A stretch of DNA of 64,000 nt from Chlorobiota bacterium (GCA_013152535.1 JAADGE010000051.1:1-64000); one strand, 5' to 3'. Counted from the stretch's first letter, positions 26,875 to 36,365 are shown. Notes: generated by a model not told the origin, from the sequence alone. Made by a program: numbers and translations.

Positions 26875-27264
26875 TCAGTCAATTGAATAACTTACTTGTT
26901 CAAAAGGTACTTCAACAATGTCTTCGTATTCTTCTCCGGCTTCTTCCATATCTTCATCATCATCGGGAAAATGCCATCTTACTAATACATCATTTCCCGC
27001 TTCATGCATATCTTCAAGTTTTAATAAAATATCCAATAACAGTTTTGAAGATGCCGTATTAAAGTATTCTAATTTGATGTTGAGGACAGTTTTTTCTAAG
27101 GGATTTTCAGAATATTCATCCAGCCATTCTAAAATAGGGTCATAAAATGCAACAACATCTTCCGGTAATGAACGCCCGGAAATTTCCATAAATGGGTTTT
27201 CAGGATTAGCATCAAATGTAACCTGAGGAGTATCGTCTGTACCTTCAATTTTAATTACTCGCAT
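26875..27264 (-). CDS. SiaC-like regulatory phosphoprotein (DUF1987)
   Basis: 129 residues with the SiaC/DUF1987 pattern: an N-terminal strand MRVIKIEGTDDTPQVTFD, the segment PENPFMEISGRSLPEDV, and FYDPILEWLDEYSENP, then LNIKLEYFNTASSKLLLDIL, where the Thr-Ala-Ser-Ser segment is the likely phosphorylation site used for partner switching. In Pseudomonas, unphosphorylated SiaC binds and activates a diguanylate cyclase; SiaB phosphorylates and SiaA dephosphorylates it. Here the upstream gene is the SiaB-like kinase (8-base gap) and the downstream gene is an ABC transporter, with no GGDEF protein nearby. The acidic tail (DDDEDMEEAGEEYED) is a local feature. Family call is strong; target is inferred. 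Confidence 0.87.
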   Translation of the reverse strand: MRVIKIEGTDDTPQVTFDANPENPFMEISGRSLPEDVVAFYDPILEWLDEYSENPLEKTVLNIKLEYFNTASSKLLLDILLKLEDMHEAGNDVLVRWHFPDDDEDMEEAGEEYEDIVEVPFEQVSYSID

Positions 27265-27272
27265 AATATCTT

Positions 27273-27851
27273 TTATTTTGTTCTGAATATAGTTGATGTT
27301 AATATAAAGTACGATTTTTTATCATTTAAATCTAAAAATGTATATATTAATTGTTCACCGGTTTTTCGTACCATATCAATAAATCCCAGTCCGGCACCGC
27401 CTTTTTGAGATAATTTTCCGAATTTAATTTTTTCTTTGTAAAGATCTTTCAGTATTTTTTTATTTCCTGAATTAATTTTTTCTATATGTTCTTTTAATGC
27501 AGGAATATTTTCATTAAATACTACATTTCCTGTTGTTATGTTGTATTCTTTGTCATTTTTTGTTACTAAAAAAATACCTTGTCCGTTTGTAATTGAATCA
27601 GGATTTATTCTTTCAGATGAATGTTTACTGATATTCTGTAAAGATTCAACCATTACATGAAAAACTCTTTTTTGCAAAGAATTTGATTCATTACTTAAAG
27701 CAATATGACTTTCGGCCAATGAACTGAATGCTTTTGTAATTTCATGTGTTATTTCCCCTTCATAGGCAAAAGTAACATCACTATTCTTCATGATGTTAAA
27801 AAAATCGAAAGCAAAATGTAAATTTTCATTAATATTTTGATTTTCTGTCAT
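27273..27851 (-). CDS. SiaB-like GHKL protein kinase
   Basis: 192 residues, cytoplasmic. The N-box reads VESLQNISKHS (Glu and Asn for ATP/Mg), and the glycine-rich loop reads SQKGGAGLGFIDMVRK; these are the landmarks of the SiaB family of small GHKL kinases related to anti-sigma factors such as SpoIIAB. It should phosphorylate the SiaC-like protein encoded 8 bases downstream. It follows the phosphatase gene by 10 bases. This order (phosphatase, kinase, substrate) matches siaA-siaB-siaC of Pseudomonas. No signal peptide or membrane span. Assignment is by motif and context. Confidence 0.86.
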   Translation of the reverse strand: MTENQNINENLHFAFDFFNIMKNSDVTFAYEGEITHEITKAFSSLAESHIALSNESNSLQKRVFHVMVESLQNISKHSSERINPDSITNGQGIFLVTKNDKEYNITTGNVVFNENIPALKEHIEKINSGNKKILKDLYKEKIKFGKLSQKGGAGLGFIDMVRKTGEQLIYTFLDLNDKKSYFILTSTIFRTK

Positions 27852-27861
27852 ACAAAGATTT

Positions 27862-30471
27862 TTAAAATTCGATACCTATAAATAGTATGTCATCGATTTG
27901 TTTATAATTCTTCTTCCAATTTTCAAAATCATTGACAAAGTAATGATAATATTCTTTCATTGAAAAATTATTTTTTTCAATAATAATATCTCTTACCCTG
28001 CTTGCTTGGTATTTTCTGCCTTCTTCACCGCCTATTTGATCCGGTAATCCATCGGTAAATATAAATATTTTATCTTTTTTTGCAATATCTATTTTATAAT
28101 TTGTAAATTTAGCTTCTTCTTTTCCGCTTCTTGAGGCAACGGATTTACCTCCTATAGACATTCTGTCTCCTTTATATCTGTCTAATTTATCGCCTCTTAA
28201 AAAAAATAAAGGGCGATGTGCACCGGCATATTCTAATTTGTTTATTTTATAATTTATTTTTACGAGTGCAATATCCATGCCATCCCGTGCTTTTGAATCC
28301 GGAGAATCTTGTTTTAATGTTCGTCTGACTTGTATGTGAAGTGCATCAAGAATTTCTGCCGGCGTTTTTTTCTCTTTGCTGTTTAGAATACTGTTTAAAG
28401 AAAAATAGGCAATAAATGAAATTAATGTTCCCGGAACACCATGACCCGTACAATCAATTGCTGCTATATAAATCTCATCTTCAGTAACATAAAACCATGG
28501 TAAATCGCCGCTTACGACATCACGCGGTTTATAAAACATAAATGATTCCGGTAAGTATCTTTTTATAATATCAAAATCCGGTATAATTGCAGATTGAATT
28601 CGTTGAGCATAATTAATACTTTCAGTAATATTTTTATTTTTATTCTCAATTTCAATTTCAATTTCTTTTCTTTCGGTAATATCATGAACTACAAAAAGAA
28701 TTGTGTTTAATATATTGTTTTCTCCGAATTCAGGAATTGCATTAAATTGAACAATCCTCTTAGATTTGTCGATTTTAAAAATTGTTTCTTTTTGAATTTC
28801 TTTTTGGTCGGTATTTATTTCTGCTGTTAAAGATTTGATAAAATCTTGAATTGTTTTTTCGATTTCAACATTTTCAATGGTTTTGCCGATTAATAATTTC
28901 GGGTTAATTCCGAGAAATTTTTGAGTTGTAGGGTTTGCATAAAAAATTGTTCCGTCAGTATCAATTCTGATAATCATATCGGGACTGTTTTCAGAGAGTG
29001 CCTGCATTTCACTACTCAGCCTTTTAATGGTTTCTGCCTCTTTACGTTCGGTAATATTTCGAGTGTTAAATATAATTCCGTTAATAGCAGGGTTATCAGT
29101 AAGATTTCTGCCGCTTGTTTCTAACCAAAGGCGTTTATTGTTTTTATTTGTATATTGATATTCAAAGGTTCTTGCTTCATTAGGATTTTGCAGTAAATAT
29201 TGAAAAACTTCTTTGAGTATTTTGTCTCCTCTTTCAAATCTGTTAACACCGATCATTTCTTCGGGTTTAAAACCTAATATTTCTTTTACCGAAGGACTGA
29301 CATATTGAATAATTCCCTTTTGATCATATATAGTAATAACTTCAGAGGCATTTTCTAACAGGGCATGAAGCCTTTTTTGCCCTTGTTCAACTTCAGAAAT
29401 TTTTTGAGCAAGCTCGATATTGTATTTTTTCAATTCAATTTGTGTTTTTTCCGTTAATTTGGCATTTTCTCTTAATTCGGCTTCGTTATGTTTTAATTCT
29501 TCGGTTAATTTTTGAGAATCGGAAAGAAGTTTTTTAGTTATCGTATTTGCTTTAATATTAAATAAAGTTTGCCCTATAATTTCACTTAATTCTTCAAATA
29601 AAAAAAGAGTATTTTTATTGATATTGTTTTTTAAAAATGCTATTTCTATTGCACCTTGTATTTTTTCGTCTCCCAGTAAAGGTAATACAACAAGGGACTT
29701 CGGTTTTTGTTCACCCAGTATTCCTGAGGTTACTGTAATAAATTCATCCGGTAAATTTTTTCTGTAAAGAACTGTTTTTTCATAGGATGCTTGTCCTATC
29801 AAGCCTTCTCCGATTTTGTATTCTGTTTGTAAAAATTTTTCTCTTCCGTATGCGTAGGATGATACAGGTTTCAATTTTTGTATTTCGTTATCAAAAACAT
29901 AAAATATGCCCTGAACTGCATCGGTATATTCAATGAGTTTTACCAAAATATCATAGGACAAAGGTTTTATTTCATTATATTTTATTAATATATCGTCAAT
30001 AATATTTTTTCCTTCCGAAATCCAATTTTGTTTTTCTTCAGTTTGAGATTTCTGAATCAAATTGTCTTTCATTTCAATAAGCGATTGACCTAAGTCATCT
30101 TCAAAGTAATAATTTTCAACCTCAGAATAATTTCCGTTTCCTATTTTTTTGATATATCCGGAATATTTCTGAATTAAATTTTCTTTTGATAATAATTGGT
30201 TATAAATTTCTTTCCTTTCTTTTTGAAATTTCAGAGTTAAAAAATAAGAAAATCCGGCTAATAAAAACGGGAAGAAATCAATAAAAAATATAATCGGATT
30301 GTTTAAATGGATGTTTTTTATTTCAGAAATATTAAAAGGAATATCTTTTATCAGAAAAAAATAAAACCCTGCCGAAAGAGGGAAAAATATACCCAATACA
30401 AATCCGTATAATACTGATTTATATGTAGTTATATTTTCCGAGAAGATATCAGATATTTGTTTAGTGTTCAT
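27862..30471 (-). CDS. SiaA-like membrane GAF-PAS-PAS-PP2C (SpoIIE) phosphatase
   Basis: 869 residues. Two membrane spans near 20-42 and 60-82, then a linker, a GAF domain (about 160-310), a coiled coil, two PAS domains (about 370-480 and 490-610, with ITERKE endings), and a C-terminal SpoIIE-type PP2C domain (about 640-869). The metal-site motifs are intact: VSGDLPWF, AIDCTGHGVPG, RDGMDIALVK, FTDGLPDQIGG and QIDDILFIGI. It should dephosphorylate the SiaC-like protein in response to a signal sensed by GAF/PAS. It is 2 bases from the upstream sensor gene and 10 from the kinase gene. The ligand of the sensory domains is unknown. Confidence 0.87.
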   Translation of the reverse strand: MNTKQISDIFSENITTYKSVLYGFVLGIFFPLSAGFYFFLIKDIPFNISEIKNIHLNNPIIFFIDFFPFLLAGFSYFLTLKFQKERKEIYNQLLSKENLIQKYSGYIKKIGNGNYSEVENYYFEDDLGQSLIEMKDNLIQKSQTEEKQNWISEGKNIIDDILIKYNEIKPLSYDILVKLIEYTDAVQGIFYVFDNEIQKLKPVSSYAYGREKFLQTEYKIGEGLIGQASYEKTVLYRKNLPDEFITVTSGILGEQKPKSLVVLPLLGDEKIQGAIEIAFLKNNINKNTLFLFEELSEIIGQTLFNIKANTITKKLLSDSQKLTEELKHNEAELRENAKLTEKTQIELKKYNIELAQKISEVEQGQKRLHALLENASEVITIYDQKGIIQYVSPSVKEILGFKPEEMIGVNRFERGDKILKEVFQYLLQNPNEARTFEYQYTNKNNKRLWLETSGRNLTDNPAINGIIFNTRNITERKEAETIKRLSSEMQALSENSPDMIIRIDTDGTIFYANPTTQKFLGINPKLLIGKTIENVEIEKTIQDFIKSLTAEINTDQKEIQKETIFKIDKSKRIVQFNAIPEFGENNILNTILFVVHDITERKEIEIEIENKNKNITESINYAQRIQSAIIPDFDIIKRYLPESFMFYKPRDVVSGDLPWFYVTEDEIYIAAIDCTGHGVPGTLISFIAYFSLNSILNSKEKKTPAEILDALHIQVRRTLKQDSPDSKARDGMDIALVKINYKINKLEYAGAHRPLFFLRGDKLDRYKGDRMSIGGKSVASRSGKEEAKFTNYKIDIAKKDKIFIFTDGLPDQIGGEEGRKYQASRVRDIIIEKNNFSMKEYYHYFVNDFENWKKNYKQIDDILFIGIEF

Positions 30472-30473
30472 TC

Positions 30474-32561
30474 TTAAAATTTAACATCTTTAAGCCATTC
30501 GGCATATTTTTTTTCTGTGGGTGTTTCAAAACTTTGCAGAATTTTGTCTTCTCTTTGTTTTAAAAGTAAAATTTTATCATCCGTAATGAGTTCATTCTTT
30601 TTTACTTTATTAAAAACGCTGTTTATTTCTTTTTCTTTTTCGCTGATAATTCTGACTTTCGCAATTAATTCTTCTTTTAAAAGTTCATTTTTCTTTTGTA
30701 ATTCTTCTCTGAAAGAAGTGTTATCAGCCAGCATTAAAATTCTGATAATTTCACCTTTTTCATTTCTCACGGCAGAAAATAAAGAATTTGTTTTTATTTC
30801 ATTATTGTCTTTTGTCGTAAATATAATTTCTTTATGAGTAAAACTGTTTTTTGAGATTTCGCTAAAAACATCTTCCGTAATTTGCCTGTTTTTATCTTTT
30901 ATAAATTCCGAAAAAGTTTTATTTCTCATTTCTGTCAGTCTGTAGCCGAGCCTGTTTAGGAATAAATTATTAATTGAATTAATTTTTCCGGCTGTTGTAA
31001 GTTCAATTTTAAATAATATTTTATCAATGACTGAAATTAGAGCATTTATTTCCGATTCACTCCTTTTTGTTTCTTTTTGGGCATCTTTTAATTCATTTAT
31101 TTTTTCAGACATTTCAGTATCTCTCATAGCTAATTCTTGAGATTTTTTCTGAGTTTCTTCCAACAATTCAGCTGTTTTGTATGTAATTTTTGTAGTTTCT
31201 AAAGTTTTAGCAATATCTTCTGCAATATTTTCAATAAATTCAATTTCTGTTTTTTTGAACTCATAGAATGATGCAATTTCAACAACACCGAGGATATTAT
31301 CTTCAGTTTTTAAAGGAAATATTAGGATGTTAGTCGGAGTTGCTTCTCCTAAGCCGGATTCAATTTGCATATAATCATCCGGGACATCTGTAATTACAAC
31401 AGTATTTTTTTCAACGGCACACATCCCGACAAGTCCGTCTCCGAATTCGATTCTTTTAGTAAGCATCTTTATTCGATCATAAGCAAATGCCGATGTAAGT
31501 TCGAGAAACGGAACTGTTTCATTGTCGTTAACAATAAAAAAACCGCCTTGAGCTGCGTTTAAAAATTTTACCATATTTATTAATGCTGTTTCGGCTAAAT
31601 TTTCAATTCCGGAACTTGCTTCGCGTAAAATATCGTTAAATTTTGCCTGTCCTTCGGCAAACCACTGTCTGCGGCGTTCATCTTCAAGTCTTTTATCATT
31701 AATTTCAATATTTTCTTTCAGTTTATCCCTTAAGTCAGTAAGTGATTTTTGAACAGGGTCTTTTTGTTCTTCGGTTTTAAAATTTACACTGTAATTATCT
31801 GATAATAAATTATTAATAAAATCTGAAATTTCCTTAAATTTTATGTTAAATGATTCTATTCCGCTTAAAACCGGTGCAAATTCTTCACTGTTTTGAAATT
31901 TTGAAATTTCTGAAGTATTTGTCAGACTCTTAAGATTTAATTGTAAATTTTCAATATTTTCGGAAAGTTCTTTTTTTATTTTCAAATAAATTAATATTGC
32001 AGAGACAAGAATTAACAGAAGTGTCAGAATATCCGTAATATTTTTTCTGACTGATAAAGATTGAATTGATTTATTATATGAATTCTCGGTATTTTTTAAA
32101 TTATGTATTATAAAACTTAAATTTGATACGAATTCCTTTTTATATTTTTCAAAATAAAGCAAATCCGAATCGGAGTATTTTTTTAATATTTCGTTATTCT
32201 TTTTTATTCTTTTTTTAATATCAGAAAATGTTTGAGAAAAAACTTTTTCAACAGGAGAAATTTTATTTGTAATAATTAAACCGTTAATTTTTCCGCCTTC
32301 TGTAAGTATTGAAACGGATGATTTTATATCAGAAAGATAAGATGTTATTTTATCGAAATTAATATTTTCGGAAGAATTAAATTGATTAAAAATCTGTTCT
32401 GTTAAAAATAAACTTTTATCAATAAGAATCACTTTGTTCTCTTTATCTATTATTTTTTTGTTGAAATAATTTGTTAAAAAATAATTCAGAATACTCAATA
32501 CAAAAATTATTGATAAGAATATCTTTATTCCGCTGATTATTGATTTTTTTTTAAATGCCAT
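30474..32561 (-). CDS. Membrane sensor with GAF and PAS domains, no output domain
   Basis: 695 residues. One membrane span at 11-30 and a second near 175-193 flank a mostly helical periplasmic sensor of about 140 residues. A coiled linker, a GAF domain (about 310-460, with VEFLE-type strands and a LIFPLKTEDNILGVVEIASF core), a long coiled coil, and a PAS domain (about 500-625) follow, then another coiled coil to the end. There is no kinase, GGDEF or phosphatase domain, so it probably passes a signal to the adjacent SiaA-like phosphatase, whose GAF region is similar. It is first in the operon, with a TATTTTTG element at 32631-32638 about 70 bases ahead of the ATG. Confidence 0.8.
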   Translation of the reverse strand: MAFKKKSIISGIKIFLSIIFVLSILNYFLTNYFNKKIIDKENKVILIDKSLFLTEQIFNQFNSSENINFDKITSYLSDIKSSVSILTEGGKINGLIITNKISPVEKVFSQTFSDIKKRIKKNNEILKKYSDSDLLYFEKYKKEFVSNLSFIIHNLKNTENSYNKSIQSLSVRKNITDILTLLLILVSAILIYLKIKKELSENIENLQLNLKSLTNTSEISKFQNSEEFAPVLSGIESFNIKFKEISDFINNLLSDNYSVNFKTEEQKDPVQKSLTDLRDKLKENIEINDKRLEDERRRQWFAEGQAKFNDILREASSGIENLAETALINMVKFLNAAQGGFFIVNDNETVPFLELTSAFAYDRIKMLTKRIEFGDGLVGMCAVEKNTVVITDVPDDYMQIESGLGEATPTNILIFPLKTEDNILGVVEIASFYEFKKTEIEFIENIAEDIAKTLETTKITYKTAELLEETQKKSQELAMRDTEMSEKINELKDAQKETKRSESEINALISVIDKILFKIELTTAGKINSINNLFLNRLGYRLTEMRNKTFSEFIKDKNRQITEDVFSEISKNSFTHKEIIFTTKDNNEIKTNSLFSAVRNEKGEIIRILMLADNTSFREELQKKNELLKEELIAKVRIISEKEKEINSVFNKVKKNELITDDKILLLKQREDKILQSFETPTEKKYAEWLKDVKF

Positions 32562-32630
32562 AACCGATTTCGTAAACCTGAACGATACAAAAAAATACAG
32601 TATTAATTGTTTTTATTAACTATAAGAATT

Positions 32631-32638
32631 CAAAAATA
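32631..32638 (-). promoter_or_regulatory. -7 promoter element of the Sia-like operon (TATTTTTG)
   Basis: Exact TAnnTTTG match on the minus strand, about 70 bases ahead of the sensor ATG; the only good candidate in this 119-base gap. Confidence 0.45.
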
Positions 32639-32680
32639 GTATTTTTTTTAATTTTGTGAAAATCAGAGAGAAGAAATATG

Positions 32681-33328
32681 TTAAAGTTCAATCTTTTTTC
32701 TTATTAACATTAGTCCGTCTCGTACAGGAAGTATCATATTTTCAACCGATAAATCTTTTTGAACATAATCATTAAAAGAAATTATGCCGTGAGTAGATTT
32801 GTCATCTTCTGAAATATCTTTAATTACTTTTCCGCTCCATAATACGTTATCGGCAATAATAAATCCTCCCGGTTTTAATATAGGCAAAACTGCTTTATAA
32901 TAATTTAAATAATTCGGTTTATCTGCATCAATAAAAATTAAATCAAATATTTCTTTTAATTCCGGAATAATTTCAATTGCATTTCCGATAATCAATTTTA
33001 TTTTATTTGTAAAACCTGCTTTTTTAATAAATTCATTAATAACGGCTTCTTTTTCGTCATTAATTTCAATTGTGTATAATAATCCGGTTTTAGTGAGTCC
33101 TTTTGCCAAACAAATTGCCGAATAACCGGTAAAAGTACCGATTTCTAAAATCCTTTCAGGGTTAAGCATCTTACTGATAAATTCTAAAAATTTGCCTTGG
33201 ATATTTCCGGATAACATTCTCGGATGCAATGTTTCTAAATGTGTACGGCGTGTTAACTCCGATAAAACAGAATCTTCTTTATCGCTGTGATTTATAATGT
33301 ATTTAAGAATATCTTTTGATGTTTCCAA
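32681..33328 (-). CDS. Class I SAM-dependent O-methyltransferase (COMT-like)
   Basis: 215 residues, normal for bacterial members of the catechol-type O-methyltransferase family. SAM-binding motif I is EIGTFTGYSAICLAKGL; then the acidic EIND after strand 2, FDLIFIDADKPNYLNYY with the metal-binding Asp, and IIADNVLWSGKV. Such enzymes methylate hydroxyls of small phenolic or related substrates using Mg2+; the substrate in this organism is unknown. It is divergent from holB, and the 58-base gap carries TAnnTTTG elements for both directions (33360-33367 plus, 33378-33385 minus). Confidence 0.9.
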   Translation of the reverse strand: METSKDILKYIINHSDKEDSVLSELTRRTHLETLHPRMLSGNIQGKFLEFISKMLNPERILEIGTFTGYSAICLAKGLTKTGLLYTIEINDEKEAVINEFIKKAGFTNKIKLIIGNAIEIIPELKEIFDLIFIDADKPNYLNYYKAVLPILKPGGFIIADNVLWSGKVIKDISEDDKSTHGIISFNDYVQKDLSVENMILPVRDGLMLIRKKIEL

Positions 33329-33359
33329 ATTATATTTTTTTGATGATACGTAAAATAAT

Positions 33360-33367
33360 TACTTTTG
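33360..33367 (+). promoter_or_regulatory. -7 promoter element of holB (TACTTTTG)
   Basis: Exact TAnnTTTG match 19 bases ahead of the holB ATG. Confidence 0.5.
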
Positions 33368-33377
33368 AATTTTAAAC

Positions 33378-33385
33378 CAAAGATA
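33378..33385 (-). promoter_or_regulatory. -7 promoter element of the O-methyltransferase gene (TATCTTTG)
   Basis: Exact TAnnTTTG match on the minus strand, about 50 bases ahead of the methyltransferase ATG. It overlaps the transcribed start of holB, so the two promoters face each other closely. Confidence 0.4.
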
Positions 33386-33386
33386 A

Positions 33387-34535
33387 ATGTTTTTTACAGA
33401 TATTGCCGGACATACAGAAATTAAGCAAAATTTGATTAACTCCGTAAAACAAAACAGAGTTAGTCACGCAATATTATTTGCAGGACCGGAAGGAAACGGC
33501 AAACTCTCTTTGGCAATTGCCTTTGCACAATATCTTTCCTGCAAAAATAAAACAGAAAATGATTCCTGCGGAACTTGTACTTCTTGTGTAAAATATCAAA
33601 AAATTATTCATCCGGATTTGCATTTTGTTTTTCCGGTAGTAAAACTAAAAACGGCAACTAAACCCGTAAGTGATAATTTTATTAAGGAATGGAGAGAATT
33701 TGTTTCTTCGTCGTCTTATCACGGCTTTAAAAAGTGGCTGAAAAAGATGGGAACCGAAAACCAGCAAGCCGGAATTTTTGCACAGGAAAGTGAAGAAATA
33801 ATTAAAAAATTAAATCTGAAATCATACGAATCGGATTATAAGGTTATGATTATTTGGATGCCCGAGAAAATGAATATTTCTGTATCTAATAAATTGCTTA
33901 AAATGATTGAAGAGCCGCCGCCGAAAACTGTTTTTATTTTAGTAGCAGAAGATACCGAAAATATTATAAAAACAATACTTTCACGTACACAGCTGATTAA
34001 AATACCTAAAATCGGCGAACAAATAATGTATGAAAGTATTAAAGAAAGATATAATTTTGTCGATGAAAAAATAAAAGAAATCGTAAGAATTGCTGACGGA
34101 AATTTTTTAAAAGCCGAAGAACTGATTCAAAATATTGAGGGACTTTCTGAAAATGAAAATTTTAATCGCTTTGCATTTTTTATGCGTAACGCATACGGTG
34201 TTAAAATTCCGGAACTTACGCAATGGGCTGAAGAGTTAGCAAAATCAGGCAGAGAGACACAAAAAGATTTTCTGAAATACGCTTTAAAATTATTAAGAGA
34301 AAATTTAATATTAAATATCAGCCCGGAAAATCAAAATAAAATTATATTTTTGACGGATAAAGAAGAAAATTTTTCAATTAAATTTAACAAATTTATACAT
34401 AAAACCAATATAGTACAATTAACAAATGAGTTTAACGAAGCTTATAATCACATAGAAAGAAACGGCAACGGGAAACTTATATTTTTGGATCTTGCTTTGA
34501 AAACAGCACGATTGTTAAAAGTCAAACCACAGTAA
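33387..34535 (+). CDS. holB: DNA polymerase III subunit delta'
   Basis: 382 residues. AAA+ clamp-loader fold: GPEGNGK at 33-39 (a variant Walker A without Thr after Lys), a zinc-binding module with Cys52, Cys61, Cys64 and Cys67 (CGTCTSC), IIWMPEKMNISVSNKLLKMIEEPPP in place of the DEAD/SRC region, and a sensor-like TILSRTQLIKIP (SRTQ). Delta' is the rigid 'stator' of the clamp loader and usually cannot hydrolyse ATP, which fits the imperfect P-loop. It is followed by ricT and gldH, an order known from other Bacteroidota. The divergent neighbour is the O-methyltransferase. The start ATG is the first in frame after the promoter element. Confidence 0.9.
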   Translation: MFFTDIAGHTEIKQNLINSVKQNRVSHAILFAGPEGNGKLSLAIAFAQYLSCKNKTENDSCGTCTSCVKYQKIIHPDLHFVFPVVKLKTATKPVSDNFIKEWREFVSSSSYHGFKKWLKKMGTENQQAGIFAQESEEIIKKLNLKSYESDYKVMIIWMPEKMNISVSNKLLKMIEEPPPKTVFILVAEDTENIIKTILSRTQLIKIPKIGEQIMYESIKERYNFVDEKIKEIVRIADGNFLKAEELIQNIEGLSENENFNRFAFFMRNAYGVKIPELTQWAEELAKSGRETQKDFLKYALKLLRENLILNISPENQNKIIFLTDKEENFSIKFNKFIHKTNIVQLTNEFNEAYNHIERNGNGKLIFLDLALKTARLLKVKPQ

Positions 34536-34681
34536 AAAGTTGGTTGTTCCAAAATTTCAGATTAACAAATAATATAGTTTATTTAATATTAAAAATATAC
34601 AAAATTGACAGAGTTTATTAAATAGATACATAATATATAAAGGAACGCATACTTTTTTTACTGTTATAAAAAACAGTAGAA

Positions 34682-35860
34682 ATGAAAACAGAAGAAGATT
34701 ATACACTAAGAGGATGTGCTTCGCAGGCAGTGAAGAACGGAAAGTATTGTAACCCCCACAGTTGCAATAAATTAAATGTTTTTAATGATTTAAGAAATTT
34801 TCCTAAAACTGCAAATACTCCCGATATTATTGAAGTTCGTTTTAAGAACACAAGAAAAGAATTTTATAAAAACGTAAATCAGCTTATACTTACCGAAGGC
34901 GATATGGTTGCCGTTGAAGCTTCTCCGGGGCACGACATCGGAACGGTATCTCTTGCGGGAGAACTTGTACGTGAACAAATGAAACGAAAAGGTATCCGCA
35001 CGGATGATAATCTGAAGATTGTCTATCGTAAAGTAAAACCTGCGGATATTGAAAAATGGGAGGCTGCTACAGCTCGGGAACATGATGTTATGCTTAACTC
35101 AAGACGAATATCAAAACGCTTGAATTTGAGTATGAAAATAGGAGATGTTGAATTTCAGGGTGACGGAACCAAGGCTATTTTTTATTATATTGCTGATAAA
35201 CGTGTTGATTTTCGCGAACTGATCAGAATTTTAGCAGATGAGTTTCGTATTCGAATTGAAATGAAACAAATCGGAGCCAGACAAGAAGCCGGCAGAATCG
35301 GAGGTATCGGTTCTTGCGGAAGAGAATTATGTTGCTCATCCTGGATGAATGATTTTAATTCCGTAACCACCGATACAGCCAGAGAACAACAGCTTTCAAT
35401 GAATCCTCAAAAATTGGCGGGACAATGCGGAAAACTCAAATGTTGCCTTAATTTTGAGAAAGCAAGTTACAAAGATGCGATTGCTGCATTTCCTCCGAAA
35501 ATTAACCTTCAGACACAAGACGGAATTGCAAGATATATTAAAATTGATGTGTATAAAAAACTAATTTGGTATTCGCTAAAATCTGATAATCATGAATCTC
35601 TGATTTCAGTTCAAACTTCACGTGCTTTTGAGATTATTGAAATGAATAAAAACGGAGAAAAACCTGATAATTTGAAGGAACAAGGATTTACGTCTCCGAA
35701 AATTAAAGGTTATAAGGATCTTGCAGGACAGGAAAGTATTACACGTTTTGATAAAAAACCTAAAAAACGCAGAAAAAAACGAAATAATTATCACTCTAAA
35801 AATAAACATGTTTTCAGTAAAAACCCAAAAAAAAATAACAACAAAAAAGATGAAAAATAA
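34682..35860 (+). CDS. ricT: RicT (YaaT/PSP1-domain) family protein
   Basis: 392 residues. The core is the PSP1 domain: the segment IIEVRFKNTRKEFY, the central GDGTKAIFYYIADKRVDFRELIR, then FRIRIEMKQIGARQEAGRIGGIGSCGRELCC, and GQCGKLKCCLNFE; these Cys pairs bind iron-sulfur clusters in the Bacillus RicT (YaaT) complex that aids RNA processing. Two extra Cys occur near the N-terminus (RGCASQ, NPHSCNKL). The C-terminal 50 residues are very lysine-rich and likely disordered. The gene ends 11 bases inside gldH. Function in Bacteroidota is not established; the name follows the family. holB upstream and gldH downstream match the usual synteny. Confidence 0.85.
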   Translation: MKTEEDYTLRGCASQAVKNGKYCNPHSCNKLNVFNDLRNFPKTANTPDIIEVRFKNTRKEFYKNVNQLILTEGDMVAVEASPGHDIGTVSLAGELVREQMKRKGIRTDDNLKIVYRKVKPADIEKWEAATAREHDVMLNSRRISKRLNLSMKIGDVEFQGDGTKAIFYYIADKRVDFRELIRILADEFRIRIEMKQIGARQEAGRIGGIGSCGRELCCSSWMNDFNSVTTDTAREQQLSMNPQKLAGQCGKLKCCLNFEKASYKDAIAAFPPKINLQTQDGIARYIKIDVYKKLIWYSLKSDNHESLISVQTSRAFEIIEMNKNGEKPDNLKEQGFTSPKIKGYKDLAGQESITRFDKKPKKRRKKRNNYHSKNKHVFSKNPKKNNNKKDEK

Positions 35861-36326
35861 AACAATACTTTTTATTATCGGCAGTTTGTTTATACTGTCT
35901 TTTTTAAATTCTTGTAAAAATAAAGTATTGTATGAAAATACGCTTAAAATACCCGAAAATATATGGCAAATAAATGATACACTTGTTTTTAATATCAACG
36001 TTCCTGATACAATTAATCATTATAATGTTTATATAAAAATTAAAGTTCAGGATAATTATTTAACCGATAATTTATGGTTGATTATTAATTCAAAATCTCC
36101 GTCAGGAAATGGTTTGAGGGATTTGGCAGAATTTTATTTAACGAATCAAAACGGGAAATGGTACGGGAAAAAATACAGACATTCAGTAAGCAACATATTT
36201 CTGTATAAAGCCAATATCCTTTTTCCGGAAAAAGGAATCTATACTTTTAAAATTCGACACGGAATGCGAGAAAATGATTTGCCGAGAGTTTCATCTGTGG
36301 GAATGAGGATTGAACGAGTGAAATAA
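35850..36326 (+). CDS. gldH: Gliding motility / type IX secretion lipoprotein GldH
   Basis: 158 residues from the ATG at 35850, which overlaps the last 11 bases of ricT. The ORF track extends 43 codons further upstream inside ricT, but only this start gives a signal peptide with lipobox (FLNSC, lipidated Cys22). The mature part is a beta-rich domain with the GldH pattern: KIPENIWQINDTLVFNINVPD, HYNVYIKIKV, NLWLIINSKSPSG, and near the end YTFKIRHGMRENDLPRVSSVGMRIE. GldH is an outer-membrane-associated lipoprotein required for gliding in Flavobacterium and for type IX secretion-related function in relatives. Position after holB-ricT supports the call. Confidence 0.85.
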   Translation: MKNKTILFIIGSLFILSFLNSCKNKVLYENTLKIPENIWQINDTLVFNINVPDTINHYNVYIKIKVQDNYLTDNLWLIINSKSPSGNGLRDLAEFYLTNQNGKWYGKKYRHSVSNIFLYKANILFPEKGIYTFKIRHGMRENDLPRVSSVGMRIERVK

Positions 36327-36365
36327 GACTCGGATAAAAGACAGATATTTGTACAGAAAGTATCT

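Noticed and set aside
35618-35998. 126-aa minus-strand ORF across the ricT-gldH junction
   Set aside because: It mirrors the lysine-rich ricT tail and the gldH signal peptide, giving a Phe/Ile-rich run that only looks like a membrane protein.
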